64,000 bases of DNA from Sanderia malayensis (GCA_013076295.1 RQOL01000721.1:165329-229328), one strand, 5' to 3'; shown: positions 1 to 12,564, numbered from the stretch's first letter. Numbers and translations are program-made. The notes: a model not told the origin generated them from the sequence alone.

Positions 1-1
1 A

Positions 2-490
2 AAGCTCAATATTATTGCAGATAAAATTTCTAGAAACAAGGAGCCAACATCTGCAGAATGGAAAATCGATTCAACCGCTACAGGTCGTTGTTTTGAGAAC
101 CTCTCTTTCACACCAAATATAGATCTCTTTGCATCTCGATTAAATTATCAATTAAAACCATATGTGTCTTATCAACCTGATTCTTCTGCATGTGCAGTTG
201 ACGCGTTTTCTATAAATTGGAGCTTATATGATTTTTATGCTTTTCCCCCTTTTAGCTTGATTCCCAAGGTATTAAGCAAAATAAGTCCAGATCAAGCGGA
301 AGGAATTTGTGTGTTTCCAGACTGGCCAACACAGCCCTGGTACCCAGTAGTAAAAACTTTGCTGAAATCAAATCCCATTGTGCTCAAACCAAAGAAGGAT
401 CTTCTGACCTTACCAAACCACCCCAACAAACAGCATCCTCTCCATTCCAAACTACAACTAATTGTATGTCGCTTATCAGCAAAAGTCTAA
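2..490 (+). pseudogene. DIRS reverse transcriptase/RNase H, C-terminal end
   Basis: The frame is open from the first bases of the window (codons in phase with position 2) to the stop at 490. The C-terminal hallmark block of DIRS-type RT/RNase H is readable: NIDLFASRLN, then VDAFSINW, FYAFPPFSLI, DQAEGI and FPDWPTQPWYP. In intact elements this polypeptide copies the element's RNA into DNA. Only about 160 residues are present because the window cuts the gene; the catalytic RT motifs are outside. The frame overlaps the start of the recombinase frame, as in other DIRS elements. Confidence 0.75.
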
Positions 491-1046
491 AATCAAGCAG
501 CCTGTCTTCCTCAGCCCAAAATCTAATCTTCTCTTCATGGCGTCCTGGCACCTTAAAACAATATCAATCTTATTTAAATAGATGGGAACAATTTTGTTAT
601 GCACATAACCTTGAAGTATACAACCCTTCTGTTGAAGAGGTCGTTGAATTTCTTACATCATTATTTACTGAAGGCCTGGGCTACAGTGCCATTAATACTG
701 CCAGATCGGCTCTTTCATCTATCATTTCAACTCTTTAAGAAAGGACAGCACCCAGTTGTTTGTAAGTTTTCAATCACCATACAAACCGGTTTCTAAAGAC
801 ACCATTGCCAGATGGGTAAAGGAAACTCTCAAACTTGCTGGCATTGATACAAGCAAATTTTCCGCTCATAGTTGCCGAGCCGCCTCAACGTCAGCTGCCC
901 AACAAGCCGGTTTATCGCTGCCAAAAATAATGGAAACTGCTGGCTGGTCTAATGCAAAGACATTTGCGCAATTCTATTGCAGAAATGTAGAAAAAGACAA
1001 TTTTGGACATCGTATTTTAACCGCATCATCTAAACCACCTAGTTAA
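466..1046 (+). pseudogene. DIRS tyrosine recombinase, internally deleted
   Basis: From the ATG at 466 a SAM-like core-binding domain reads through to 738 (SWRPGTLKQYQSYLNRWEQF, VVEFLTSLF). After a short break a second frame (from about 756 to 1,046) carries the C-terminal catalytic end: the HxxR box as HSCRAASTS, then AGWSNAKTFAQFYCRN with the nucleophile tyrosine. The block holding the first catalytic arginine is missing between the two, so the enzyme that would integrate the circular element cannot be active. The deletion junction is at about 739-755. No terminal repeat was placed after the stop at 1,046. Confidence 0.7.
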
Positions 1047-1210
1047 ATTTTTCAAGTTTAGCGATGTAGCCTTTTTCAATTTCATCAATATCTGTTTGGT
1101 TTTCACTGAGTTCTTATTATTTTACAACATAATGCGCCATTTTTCTGGTGCTATTCGTGACACTGGGCTTTGAAATCTCATGGGATTACGAAGTGACGTA
1201 GCTGATTGTA

Positions 1211-1566
1211 GAGAAAAATTAGAAAATTAAACGAGACTTACCTGGAAGTTGAAGTTTGATTGTAATTCTTCTCTACCATCAGCAGGAACGGAGGAATCAC
1301 ATGCCCGCCTCTTACTTATCCCTCCCAAGTGATTCCTTCGTTCCTCTGAGAACCTCAGATTTAGGGTACGTAATATCGGGATAATATGTCTTCCTTATAA
1401 ATTTGGTTTGATATTTCTTATGATATACCAGTGTCACTCACTTTTAAGTATGACCAGTAGCGCATGCACTCGCTTCTCATGTGATTCCTCCGTTCCTGCT
1501 GATGGTAGAGAAGAATTACAATCAAACTTCTTCCAGGCAAGTCTCGTTTAATTTTCTAATTTTCCC
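1211..1566. repeat. Foldback: ~90-bp inverted repeat with ~180-bp spacer
   Basis: The left arm (about 1,211-1,301) and right arm (about 1,480-1,566) are near-perfect reverse complements, differing by one 3-nt indel and about one substitution. Read outward, each arm carries a block resembling a splice donor (CCAGGTAAGTCT in the left arm read on the minus strand; CCAGGCAAGTCT in the right arm). The right arm abuts the 5' end of Helitron copy A. It could be a MITE or a duplicated 5'-UTR exon. The stretch 1,047-1,210 holds nothing recognisable. Confidence 0.7.
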
Positions 1567-1780
1567 TTATTATTATTCCTCAATAAAGTGATATGTGATA
1601 TTTCTTAGCTGATTAGGTGATTTTATACTTTTTCTCAGATACACGTGGTGCTACTGGATTTTCTTCAATAGCATTGTATCTTTTCTATTTGCGTATCCTT
1701 TTTATTTTATTTTGGAGATTTTATGTATTTCATTTTATGTCTTTCTCATATATTTTTTTGCTTTTTTATTACGGCAACAA

Positions 1781-4700
1781 ATGCCCGAGCAAGTCCTCGC
1801 AGTCGACGAGAAAGGGAAAGACGGAGGGCCTATGTCAGAGTTCTCCGACAGCAACAACCTGAAACCGTTCAAACACGGTCAGGTCAACAACCAGCTACAG
1901 TCCCTGTCGACGAATTACTGCAATTGCAACTCCAGCACGGCCATGCTCAGCAACTGGCAGTTCCCATACAGCAACCTGAACAAAGAAGTGAAGCTGAAGT
2001 GAACACCGATCAGTTACGGCCAACACCCAACGCAGCTGGGGGGAAGGAATGCAAACTGATGCAAGATGGATGCCACTACAACCCTTCCAGTTCTTTCCAC
2101 AACCGCTGCCACAGCCACAGCAGATGCAACAGGGGGCAGTACAACCAGCAGAGGAACAGGCAGCAGCACCAGCTATTCCACAGCAAAATGCCAATCCTCC
2201 ACCGCAGAACCATGATCTCCACCGCATGGCACCAATGAACAATGTCTGTACACATTGCAGTGCCAAGTATTTCAAGGAGGAGCTGAACACCAAAAAGAAA
2301 TACACAAAGTGCTGTCGGGAGGGAGCTGTCCACCTACCTGCAATACAGCCTCCACCTGCAGTACTCATGCCTCTCTTCCTTGGTGATACAGAAGACACGC
2401 AAAGAGATTCAAAAGATTTTCTTTCCAAATTTCGCCAATACAATGCTACCATGGCAATGGCATCCTGGACAGCAAATATACCCCAAGTTCCAGGCAGGGG
2501 GCCATCCGTAATAACAATACATGGCAGTGCATATCGCAGGACAGGTATGTTTAAAATTCAGTTCCCACTTCATTACCTTATGTTCCGTTACACAATAACA
2601 CATTTGTTTTACAACTTTTTAGTATTGCATGATCAGTCATTATTAACAACCTGTTTTTTTTTGTTTAGCCCGCCTTGGCCCATTGCCAGGACAGCAGCCA
2701 AAATATGCTGAGCTGTACATCATGGACACAGCTGAAGCACTTGAGCACAGAACGAACAATCCCACCAACAGGGATCTCAATAAAGACACCATCAAGAAGC
2801 TCCAAGACGAACTTCTTGCAGTCAACCCATATGCTCAAGAATACAAGAACATAGGCGACATACTGCAACAGCAAAAAGAACAGGCAACTTCAGCAAATGA
2901 GCCCAATCCCACATTCGACATGATTATCACGTCAAGAGCCAACCAGGATCGAAGATGCGACACTCCCGCAGCATCAGAAATAGCAGCAATCTACAGCACA
3001 AAAGACGGTGGTGCACCAGATCCAAACGAAAGAACCATGCACATCCAGAGATGTGACGGCTACTTGATTAACATCAAAGCAACCAATCCAGCCGCCGATC
3101 CACTCACGTATCCGCTGCTGTATCCGTTCTGTGAACATGGTTGGGGTACAACAATCGCAAGACTGCCATCAGCGCGTTCACAAATCCCCGCTGACCAAGC
3201 TGAACGGCGCCAAACAAGAGTAACGCCCAGCCATTTCTACACATACAGAATCCAAGTACGGGAAGGATTCTCAGCCCTTCACCTCTCAAGACTACTGTTT
3301 CAACAGTACTTGGTTGACGCATTCGCCAAGATAGAAGGCAACGACCTTGCTTATATCAGATACCATCAGAAAGATCTCACAGTTGAGTCGTACAAAGGAC
3401 TGATGGATCACCTTTACAGAAGAGCTGAACAACAAAATCTGATTGCACAAGCCCACAATCCAGGCACTGCACAGCACACTGATGTTGGACGAGTCATCAT
3501 CTTACCGTGCACATTTACTGGCAGCCAATGAAACATGCAACAGAATTACCAAGATACCATGACCATTGTCAGAAAACACGGCAAGCCAGACCTATTCCTC
3601 ACATTCACAGCGAATCCGAGCTGGCAAGACATCTTGGACAATTTGCTACCGAACCAGAAGCCACAAGACTGACCAGATATTGTCACACGCATCTTTCACT
3701 TGAAATTCAAACAACTGCTGTGTGACATACTGGATCTCAACTTCTTTGACAAAGTCATCGCTTACGTCTACACGGTGGAATTTCAAAAACGTGGACTGGC
3801 GCACACTCACATGATCATATCTCTTGCCAACGAAGACAAACCACGCACACCAGAGCATGTTGATCGGATAATATCGGCAGAGATACCAGATGAGAACACC
3901 CATGTCCACGAACACAGAATCGTCAAGAAACACATGATGCACGGCCCGTGTGGAATTCTTAATCCCTCATGCGTTTGCATGCAAGATGGGAAATGCAAAA
4001 AGAAGTTTCCGAAAGACCTCACACAACAAGCAGAATTCAATGTCAATGGATACCCATTGTACAGACGACGAGGTATGTCAACATCAATTGCATTTCGTAC
4101 TTATGATTTACACTTTCCGTGAAATGTACAGAAATGTAACCATGGCACTTTCTTGCAGGCCAAACAACTGCTCAACTCAGGCAACACAGACTGAACGACT
4201 CTTGGATTGTGCCACACAACCTCAAACTGCTTCTCAAGTTCGACTGCCACATGAACGTGGAAGTGTGCACAACAGTCAAAAGTGTCAAGTACATTTTCAA
4301 ATACATCCATAAAGGCAATGACATGGCACACGTCGAAATCAGAGAAGGTCACGAAGAAGCAAATTCCCGACAAGACATTGTCCACGATGAGATACGGCAG
4401 TACCTGAATTCCAGATACGTAGGTCCGCATCAGGCAGTGTATAAACTTATGCAATACGAGATGCACGACAAAAGTCACACAATCATCCGACTTGCAATTC
4501 ACTTGCCACATCAACAACCCGTATACTTCACACACCCAGAGCAAGCTGCACAGAGAAACACTGACAGCATGCTCATGGCCTACTTCAGCCTCAACCAGAG
4601 AGAAGAGAATGCTCATCGGTACTTATATCAAGACATACCAGAGCACTACACTTACAACAAATCCGCTAAGAAATGGCAGCAACGGAAGCGTCAATCAGCC

Positions 4701-6674
4701 AAAGGTGTCATAGGCAGAATATACAATGTTCTTCCTTCAGATCCTGAAAGATTTGCCCTGAGGATCATATTGCTACACAGAAAAGGGGCAACCTCCTTTG
4801 AAGACATCAGAACAGTTGACGGGATCACTCACAACACGTTCAAGAATGCAGCAAGAGCTGTCCCTCTTAGAGGATGATGCAGAGCACATACGTTGCTTAC
4901 AAGATGCAGTGGTCTTCCACCTGCCTGCACAGATGAGACAATTGTTTGCAACACTCATCCTCTTTCAAACTCCAAATGACATTCATGCTCTCTTCACAGA
5001 ATTCCAAGAAGACATGGCAGAAGATTACGTCAGACACGGTCAGCTTCAGGATCCCAATGCAACATTCCAGCAGCAACACATTCACATGTGCCTGGCCGAC
5101 ATCCAGAAAAACCTGCACATTCATGGAAAATCCCTCAAGGACTTCCCCGAGATGCCGCAGCTACCTGCCAACTATGCTCAGCCACAACAGCCAGCTGACG
5201 AAATCAACATTGAACAGGAACGAGAGCAAGGACAGCGAATGTTCGAGCAACTCAATCCAGAACAACTGCAGATACACAACACCATTGTGCAAGCCATCGA
5301 GACGCAGTCACCAGACAACTGTTTCTTTCTCGACGGTCCAGCAGGAACTGGCAAAACCTTCCTGTACAACACATTGGTACACAATCTGCAAGCTTCCGGA
5401 CACAAAGTCAAATGCGTAGCATACTCCGGAATAGCAGCAACACTGCTCATTAACGGCAGAACAGCACACTCGACATTTCAGATACCGATTCCTCTGCTCG
5501 ACGATTCCACTTGCAACATCAAAGCACAAGGTCTCTGAGCACAACAACTGCGAGACACAACGCTATTCATTTGGGACGAAGCTTCCATGATTCCAGCAAC
5601 AGCACTCAAAGCAGTTGACCATCTGCTCAGAGACATCACCAAAGTCGAACAACGTTTTGGCGGCAAATACTTCATGCTTGGCGGTGACTTCAGACAAGTG
5701 CTGCCAGTTGTCAAGAACGCAGGCAGAGAACGAGTGGTGCAAGAATGCCTCAAGTCACGAAAAGTGGAGGATCTGTGGTCTCATTTCCAACAATTCAGAC
5801 TCAATACAAACATGAGAGCTGTTCAAGACGAGACTTACCAAGCATTCTCAGACTGGCTTCTCCGAATAGGCAATGGAGTAGAACCTTACAATGATCAAGA
5901 TCAGATCAACCTTCCACAACAAATCTGCATCAAGTCACTTCAAGATCTCATGAACTCAATCTATCCTCAAGCTGAATCAGCAGATGCACATCTCCTACTG
6001 GATCCCAACACCATGTCCGAGCGTTGTTGTTTGACACCAAAGAACGAGTTCTCACATCACATCAACGAACTCATTCTGCAAAGACTTCCAACACCCCGGA
6101 AACACTACCTCAGCATTGACAAAGTCGAAACAGATGATCCAGAAGAGGCTGCAGCATATCGCATGGAGTTTCTCAATGCACAAACCCCAGGCGGAATGCC
6201 TCTACATTCACTACAATTGAAGGTAGGCACACTATATTTGAACACTTCATTTAAAATAGCTTTGCCTTACTCAATCTAGGCTCACTGAATCTCATTTTCC
6301 TTTAGGTTGGAGCCACAATCATTTTGCTCAGAAACATCAACCCTGCGAAAGGACTATGGAATAGAACACAACTAATAGTGAGAGATCTCAAACGACATGT
6401 TATGCTTCCACGCATAACTCTGACCTGCCAAGATTCATCACTGCCGATCTCCATTGCGAGAAAACAATTTCCAGTCAGACTTGCTTACTGCCTCACCATC
6501 AACAAGGCATAGGGATAGTCATTGAAACATGTTGGCATTTACTTACCGGACCCTGTTTTCTCCCACGGACAGCTGTACGTTGCAATGTCTAGAGCCAAAT
6601 CGTTCTCTGGACTCAAGGTGTTCACACCTGACAACAACAAAACCAAAAACATTGTCTACAAGGAAGTCCTGTGA
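1781..6674 (+). pseudogene. Helitron Rep-helicase (RepHel), copy A, inactivated
   Basis: This would be the rolling-circle transposase: a HUH endonuclease fused to a PIF1-type helicase. Order: Gln-rich N-terminus; Cys motif CTHCSAKYF; Helitron N-domain (PLLYPF); Rep motifs FLTFTANPSW, RGLAHTHMII (the two His) and the two-Tyr box KYIFKYIHKG (about 4,290); then helicase GPAGTGKTF (about 5,337), FIWDEASM, GDFRQVLPV, and a C-terminus ending [10 protein letters not shown]. Three introns fit: 2,545-2,668, 4,073-4,158 and 6,223-6,305. Breaks: a frame change near 2,045; stops at about 3,530, 3,670 and 5,536 (all TGA) and 6,510 (TAG), all also in copy B; plus private damage, namely a 2-nt loss near 4,861 and a second TAG near 6,516. 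The start ATG at 1,781 is uncertain. Confidence 0.9.
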
Positions 6675-6789
6675 GTTCTCCAATAACATCACCTCCAACC
6701 AGAGACGGTAAGTCAATACACTAACGCACCCCTTCACCTCATTTAGAGAGCACGGTTATTCAACGACCATGACTGAGTGTGGCACAAGA

Positions 6790-7016
6790 CCTATGATTGA
6801 TACCAAACAGCATAGGCAATCTCCATGATTGATACCAAACAGCATGGGGATAAGACCTGTGATTGATACCAAACAGCACAGGCACAAGACCTGTGATTGA
6901 TACTAAACAGCACAGGCACAAGACCTATGATTGATACGAAACAGCATAGGCAATCTCCAAGATTGATACCAAACAGCATGGGGATAAGACCTGTGATTGA
7001 TACCAAGCAGCACAGG
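6790..7016 (+). repeat. Seven-unit hairpin array, copy A
   Basis: Seven units of 33-34 bp lie just downstream of the helicase stop. Each has a constant 15-nt loop (attgataccaaacag) between short inverted arms. Arms start at 6,790, 6,820, 6,856, 6,890, 6,924, 6,954 and 6,990. The arms vary in a matching way: CCTATG with CATAGG (units 1 and 5), CCTGTG with CACAGG (3, 4 and 7), CTCCATG with CATGGGG (2). Unit 6 has one mismatch. The loop varies at single positions in units 4, 5 and 7. The same array occurs in copy B. Confidence 0.9.
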
Positions 7017-7059
7017 CAAAGTACACTTGCTGCAATCAGTCTAGCTCTCACCAAAATTC

Positions 7060-9870
7060 CCCACCATACAATGTCATTCTAACTCCCCAAGCTAACCCAG
7101 CATCTACCTTTACACTTTCATTCCCTTACTAATATTGCTTTCTCTAACCCATAGATAACATTATTTTGTATAACATAATCAACAATTTTCCATGAGTTAT
7201 GCTTTGCCATAACTCATTTCTCTCTGTGCAAGCTGCCTATACACTCTCCATTCATAAAAAACCAAGTTACTGTGTACAATCTACACAAAATATTTCCTAC
7301 CAATATATACAAGTTTGGGGTCATTTACAACCACCATGTGGCAGCTTTTACAAAAAAGGAAAACTCAAACAATGGATGCTCCTTGACGTGGTGTTTGAGC
7401 TTTTAACTAATGCATCCGGCAACACCCCTAATTTTTTCCAGAGCCTGAATTTATAATCGCACACAAAACAGCCAACATCAACAGCATTTTCATGTATCCA
7501 TGCACATAACAACACAATTTCTCAGGTACGTTAAAATTTACTGACATATTTCATCCCCTCTTATGTATGCATCTTAAGGCCAAAACTGTAATATAATAAA
7601 CATCCTTTCTTGCATGTAGAAATCGATAATATATCTATATTTTCTGTCGAGACACACGAAAACTTCCTTACAATTTAAAAGCCCACGTTTTAGGCCAATT
7701 CGATCAGCTGTGTGCTAAGCATCACGCTCACGCCGTTCTTTAAATTTATCGCAACCTTTCAGGAACACTAAGTGCCAGGCAAAGTAATACAAATCATTAT
7801 TCAAACTTACCGCACTTTTATTCATTTTCTACAGTGCGAACGAGGCTCACCCTCCAGACGCCATCTCACCAATGGCAGACATTTTTTCCCCACTTGATAC
7901 TTCGAGACCCTGTGACTTTCACCCTTTCATAGATAAAAGGCCTATCAACTTGCACATCAGAAGAATACTAAATTCATACAATAGTTGTAACATTCATAAC
8001 AGCCAATCATAACTATTTCATAAAATGAACATAAATAACACTTTCCTCATTATTGCATTGTTTCTCTGAGGTTTTTAATTAAAAGTATCAATGTCATTTG
8101 ACTTTACAATTTGAAGTAATCCTGTGATGCCGTATCCGCCATTTCAACCGCACATCCTCTTTGCTTTCCCATGTGTGCACACTCAGCCAGCCCACGAGAA
8201 CATTTCCCTCCAGTTATTATTTCAAGACAAGACAAAGATAAACACCATCATACGTTTCTCTTATTATTTTAGCTACAATTAAAAATATATTTCGCCATTT
8301 TCGGCTCTCTTTCATCTTTCCTTCCATCTTTTCTTCCATCTCCTTTTCCGTCTTTTCTTCCTCTCTTCCCTCTCCCCTCTCTTCTTTTCACCACCACATG
8401 CACCTCCGTTTCTTCTCTAACAACAAAACATCCTTATCAATAATCTTGATAATTCATCACAGCAACACAGTATAAATAATTACAATAATACGCAGTAATA
8501 CCACATACCCCACTTCTCGCAACATCTCTCCTTCGCCATTTTCAAGTGTGAATCTCAATTTTCTGTCTTTCACTACATCTCTTCCAATTTGCCACTTCAG
8601 GCCCTGCATCCCATTCATTCGATCCCATTCCACAACCTACGATAAACAGCAAAATCAATTCATTATATATAATTCTAAACGAATGCTTATATCCAAAAAT
8701 CTTCAGATTTATCCACCTAACTTTTCAATTTATATATGTCCAATGAGTACCTACCTTCCTCTCTTCTCTGTAAATCACTGTCACGTTTATCTTCACCATT
8801 TTTTAAAATTCATCGCTCCAATTGAAATCTTCATGCAATTAAATATTTGATTCGCTTCACTGTTACATACAGCCAACCCAATTCAATACACCCCACGTTC
8901 CCCAATTCTTAACATGCTATTTTCAACATCTTTTCTACAAACAATAACACCGTTCTGCATTTCTAACACTATCACATCCTATTTCTTCTTTTTTTTCTTT
9001 TCAATACACAATGAACTTGCTCCTGGGGATTCAACTATGGCGTTTCAATACAATCTTTCCATACATTTATGGTCATTATTATTCAACGTCATCACATTCG
9101 TTTTCTACATAATTTCCTTTTCGCTTTCCTTGGAACTTGAGCTTTTTGCCAGCTCAACCAGCTTTCACGCCGCATCCCATTCAATCATCTACGAAAGCCA
9201 GTAACATTCATTCATTCTTCTTTTCCTTCCAACTTTCAACTGGAGATCCAGGTTACATCCAAAACATGTTAACCCATCATACGCGCCGTCCACAATCCTT
9301 ACAAAATTCAACATCCTCTTAGAAAAACAATCGAACCCTATTTCATCTCGCACTTTATTTCAACCCCTTTTCTTCTTCCATTCTCTTAAGTGCTAAGGAA
9401 GTTGCACCTATGCTGTTCCATGTGCTCCATTTCAAGTTGTTTTTCTGCACTCCATCAATCTTTATGCGATCACTCTCTTCAAGCAACACCAGAGACAACA
9501 CATACGCAAGACCATCGTGAACCTTCACTGCTATATTCATCTGTGAGTACCATACTTTCTTCATACATTGACAATTATTATTACAAGTAGTTACGCATTG
9601 TAACTCACTGATAATTTTTCTATATGCGAAACATTCAACAAGTGATATACTTTTTCAATTTACCTACATACAATAATCATACAACACATTTTTAGATTTG
9701 CAAGCTTCACAGCCAGACTTTTTGCGAATTTTAACGTTATTCAAGTTATTCAATCATAAAAAGGTCATTTAAACTTTTACATATTACGTAGCGCTTTTAT
9801 TTTGTCATTACTCTCATTATTTGTAAATTTATATTATTAAATACATTCTGACACGCTTTTCTAACATTTT
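7060..9870. other. Stretch without a convincing gene, shared by both copies
   Basis: No domain-bearing reading frame is seen. The plus strand is rich in C and T, with a nearly pure pyrimidine tract at about 8,295-8,393. Short open frames here (for example 8,548-8,850 and 8,914-9,204) have low-complexity Ser/Phe/His translations. A minus-strand frame of 69 codons (9,355-9,564) is almost unchanged in copy B (37,839-38,048) but has no recognisable family. The region probably holds untranslated or regulatory sequence of the unit. Confidence 0.5.
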
Positions 9871-10439
9871 TAGCATGGACCAAGATTTGAAAATTATTGC
9901 AAGAACATCCCGCGACACAGCAGCACGTTTAGAGCAAACGTGCAGGTTCATCGACCGAAATACAGAGTTAGCAAACCAGTGCTATCAGAAGATCAAATCA
10001 AATCAAATCAAATCAATTTAATTTCAACAACAATTTTACAGGTAATTGTTTTAAAGTATACATCGAAAATTTAACGTAAGATAGATGAAGTAACAAAATA
10101 TTAATTAATCAGTAGCAAAATATTAATTAAAAATTACAGTAAATGTTGTCAAGGACACTGAGATAAACCCTAAGGTTTTCGAGCCCAGTGCCCTTTGATT
10201 AAAAAACAATAAAATTGTTTACTCAGAAATACAACTGAAACATTACGCAATTCATTTTACAAAGTTTGAATTGAATAAATTTTTTTTTTTTTTTTTAATA
10301 ATTTTTTTTTAAAACAGAACATATAGCAAAATAAAATAAAAAGAACTGTGACGATTAAAAGAAAATACGGGGGAAGGGAAGGGGGAGGTAGAAGACGATT
10401 GTTTTATGTTAGATCATATGTAGCAGATTTAAAGATTAT

Positions 10440-10799
10440 TTCTAAGAATTTTGCAGTAACCATTTGAAGAGATATTTATTGAATAAATTTTTTTTTGACA
10501 TCGAGCGAACTTCGAATGCAATTTCATTCCATATTTTAATACCATTGAAAGTGATGAATTTTTCGGCATTCTGTAGTAATCAAAGGAAAAGAAAATTGGT
10601 TTTTAGTGGCTTGACGGGTTTTGTAACTATGTCTCATTTTTGTTTTTTGAAATAAATCACATAATAATGATGTTAAATTGTTGTTGCTTATGTCATACAT
10701 GAACTTAGCAACTTCTAATTTGTGAAGATTTTCGAAATTTAAGAGACCTAGTTTAGTAAATAAAGGCTGTGAATTAGCTCTATAGTCTGCAAAAGACAT
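10440..10799 (-). pseudogene. LINE ORF2 C-terminal remnant
   Basis: Reading from 10,799 downward, the frame gives MSFADYRANSQPLFTKLGLL, NFENLHKLEVAKFMYDIS and KTRQATKNQF. This is the usual tail after the reverse transcriptase in CR1/L2-type LINEs. The last part shifts frame near 10,540 and continues as FNGIKIWNEIAFEVRS to about 10,450, the usual C-terminal block. It directly abuts the endonuclease fragment, so the whole RT palm and fingers were lost in one internal deletion. Confidence 0.65.
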
Positions 10800-10803
10800 A
10801 ATT

Positions 10804-12564
10804 CTAACAGAATTCGTCTTTTGTTTTTATGAATTTTTTAAGAAGTGAATTTTTCGTTACAATTGATTTAAGTATACCTTTGGTTATCCAAGGTTTACGC
10901 TGTTGCTTTTTTAAGCGCTTTGATTTGGGTTTTAAGGGGGCATGTTTATTTAATAATTCTAAGAATTTATTTTGAAAGTGCTCATATTTGGAATTGATAT
11001 CAAGATCAGGGCTATAATTATCGTTATAGCTAAAATTAATTTGTTGAGCTTCATGTAAATATGCTTCCTTATTGAAATTACGATAGTCCCTATACAAACT
11101 GTTATTTTGACTTTTATCTTTATTAAACTTATTCCCAAAAAACACAAAATTTGGCAAATGATCAGATATTTTGTCGACCAGATTGCCACTTACTGTTAAA
11201 GGGTCCAATGAGTTCATGAATATATTATCAATTAAACTGGGTGTCGAACGGTCGTTAAATCTAGTAGGTTTTAAAATTAGAGGTTGAAAATAGTGAGAAA
11301 GCATTAAATTTAAGAAGGAATCAACATTTGGTGAAATATCTATTTTCAGAAGGTTCAGGTTGAAATCCCCACATACAAAAATTAGCTTTTTTTTGTTACT
11401 TATTTTGGCAAATGTTGTCTCTAGGTAATCAAGAAAGGCAGAGGTATTCCTGCGAGGATGATTGTATAAAACACCAAAAATAGAATTTGCTTTTGTTTCA
11501 TTTTCAACTTCAACCCAAAAAGCTTCAAACTCACAATCAGAATCTTGATAAGTTTTATTAAGATCAAGTCGGGTAGAAAACGAAATATGGTCAGCTACAA
11601 AAAATCCACAGCCGCCTTTTGAATTAGTACCTATTTGGCCCACATAGTTATGAAAACCTTTCATGTGAAGTTGTTTTATACGTTCGTCATTATCTTTAGT
11701 ATGCCAGGTTTCACTTAGTCCTATGATATCAAATTCGTGATCAAGGTTATCCAGGAGGATTTCAACATTTTCAAGGTTTTTTGAGATAGATGAGATGTTT
11801 GTATGTAAAATACTTGACATTTTGTCTTTATCAAAGGAGGGGGAATTGACAAGTTTGTGGAACTCATGATTATCATAATAATTAAAATTCGAAAAGTTTT
11901 CCATGTTTGTATCGATATCATTATTGTAGAGGTGGTTATGTTCCTCAAGAGATAATTTACACAATTTAAGTTGTTCAACGTGACTGTAGTCCGTAACGGG
12001 TATTGCAGTTGAATTGCATTTGCAAGAAAACGTTGAAGTATAGGAAAGATTAACAATATCGTTGTTTTCAATCGAAAAAAATGGAAACGACGATAACGTA
12101 CTTAGTTTACAAGGTGAGCACTCCCATTTCATCAAATGCTTTACAATGTTGGCAGCATTGAAATTCGAGAGTTCGGAGCATTTTTTGTGAATTAAGTGTT
12201 GGCATTGACCACAGGGAATCGAGCTTAGTGACGTGTGAATTGTTTTTCGGCACACTGTACAAATTTGATTGTATCCGGCTACTATCCTTGTTAGATTAGA
12301 AATAGCTTTTTTACTGACATGAATGTCAAATTCTTTGGCAAATTTCGGATCTTTTACGTTTGTGAAAGGAAAGGTGTTTACGATGCAGGCGCCACAAAAA
12401 AATGACTCATCACTTTTCGATAGTTCAAGAAAACGTTTTTTTGTAAGACCAGAACATCTCAAATGAATCCAAGTTTCGCAGATATCACAAAAAATCGAGT
12501 TTTGATTGTCAAGAACAATTTTCCCACATTTGGAACAACTTGTATTTATATTGTTATCAATCAT
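10804..12564 (-). pseudogene. LINE ORF2 N-terminal part: PHD finger plus APE endonuclease
   Basis: The 586-codon frame starts at an ATG at 12,564. Residues about 9-60 form a Cys/His PHD-like finger (CSKCGK, FCDICETWIHLRC, FFCGAC), with further Cys pairs at about 100-155. From about residue 250 an apurinic-type endonuclease is readable: HTNISSISKNLENVEILL, DIIGLSETWH, GGCGFFV, VCGDFNLNLL and a final SDHLPNFV with the catalytic Asp-His. In an intact LINE it would nick target DNA for target-primed reverse transcription. The frame stops at 10,804, before any RT motif, so the copy cannot retrotranspose alone. Confidence 0.85.

Larger units (their letters stand above)
1..1046 (+). mobile_element. 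DIRS-like retrotransposon, 3' part, decayed
   Basis: The order is the end of an RT/RNase H reading frame followed, in an overlapping frame, by a tyrosine recombinase; this order is typical of DIRS-group elements. The 5' part lies outside the window. The recombinase has lost its middle section, so the copy is dead. The inverted terminal repeats of a DIRS element were not identified with certainty; the foldback at 1,211-1,566 could be related or could be an independent repeat. Confidence 0.7.

Noticed and set aside
1895..2452. Long minus-strand frame opposite the Helitron N-terminus
   Set aside because: Shadow of the Gln/Pro-rich coding strand; Cys/Gly-rich low-complexity translation.
6790..7016. 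CRISPR-like array (regular ~34-bp period)
   Set aside because: The constant part is the loop and the rest is short paired arms; there are no unique spacers, and the context is a eukaryotic transposon.
6791..7082. Open frames across the hairpin array on both strands (also 40,341-40,604)
   Set aside because: They are produced by the tandem repeat; no start context or family.
8548..9322. Several plus-strand frames of 60-100 codons
   Set aside because: Pyrimidine-rich low-complexity DNA gives Ser/Phe/His-rich text without domains.
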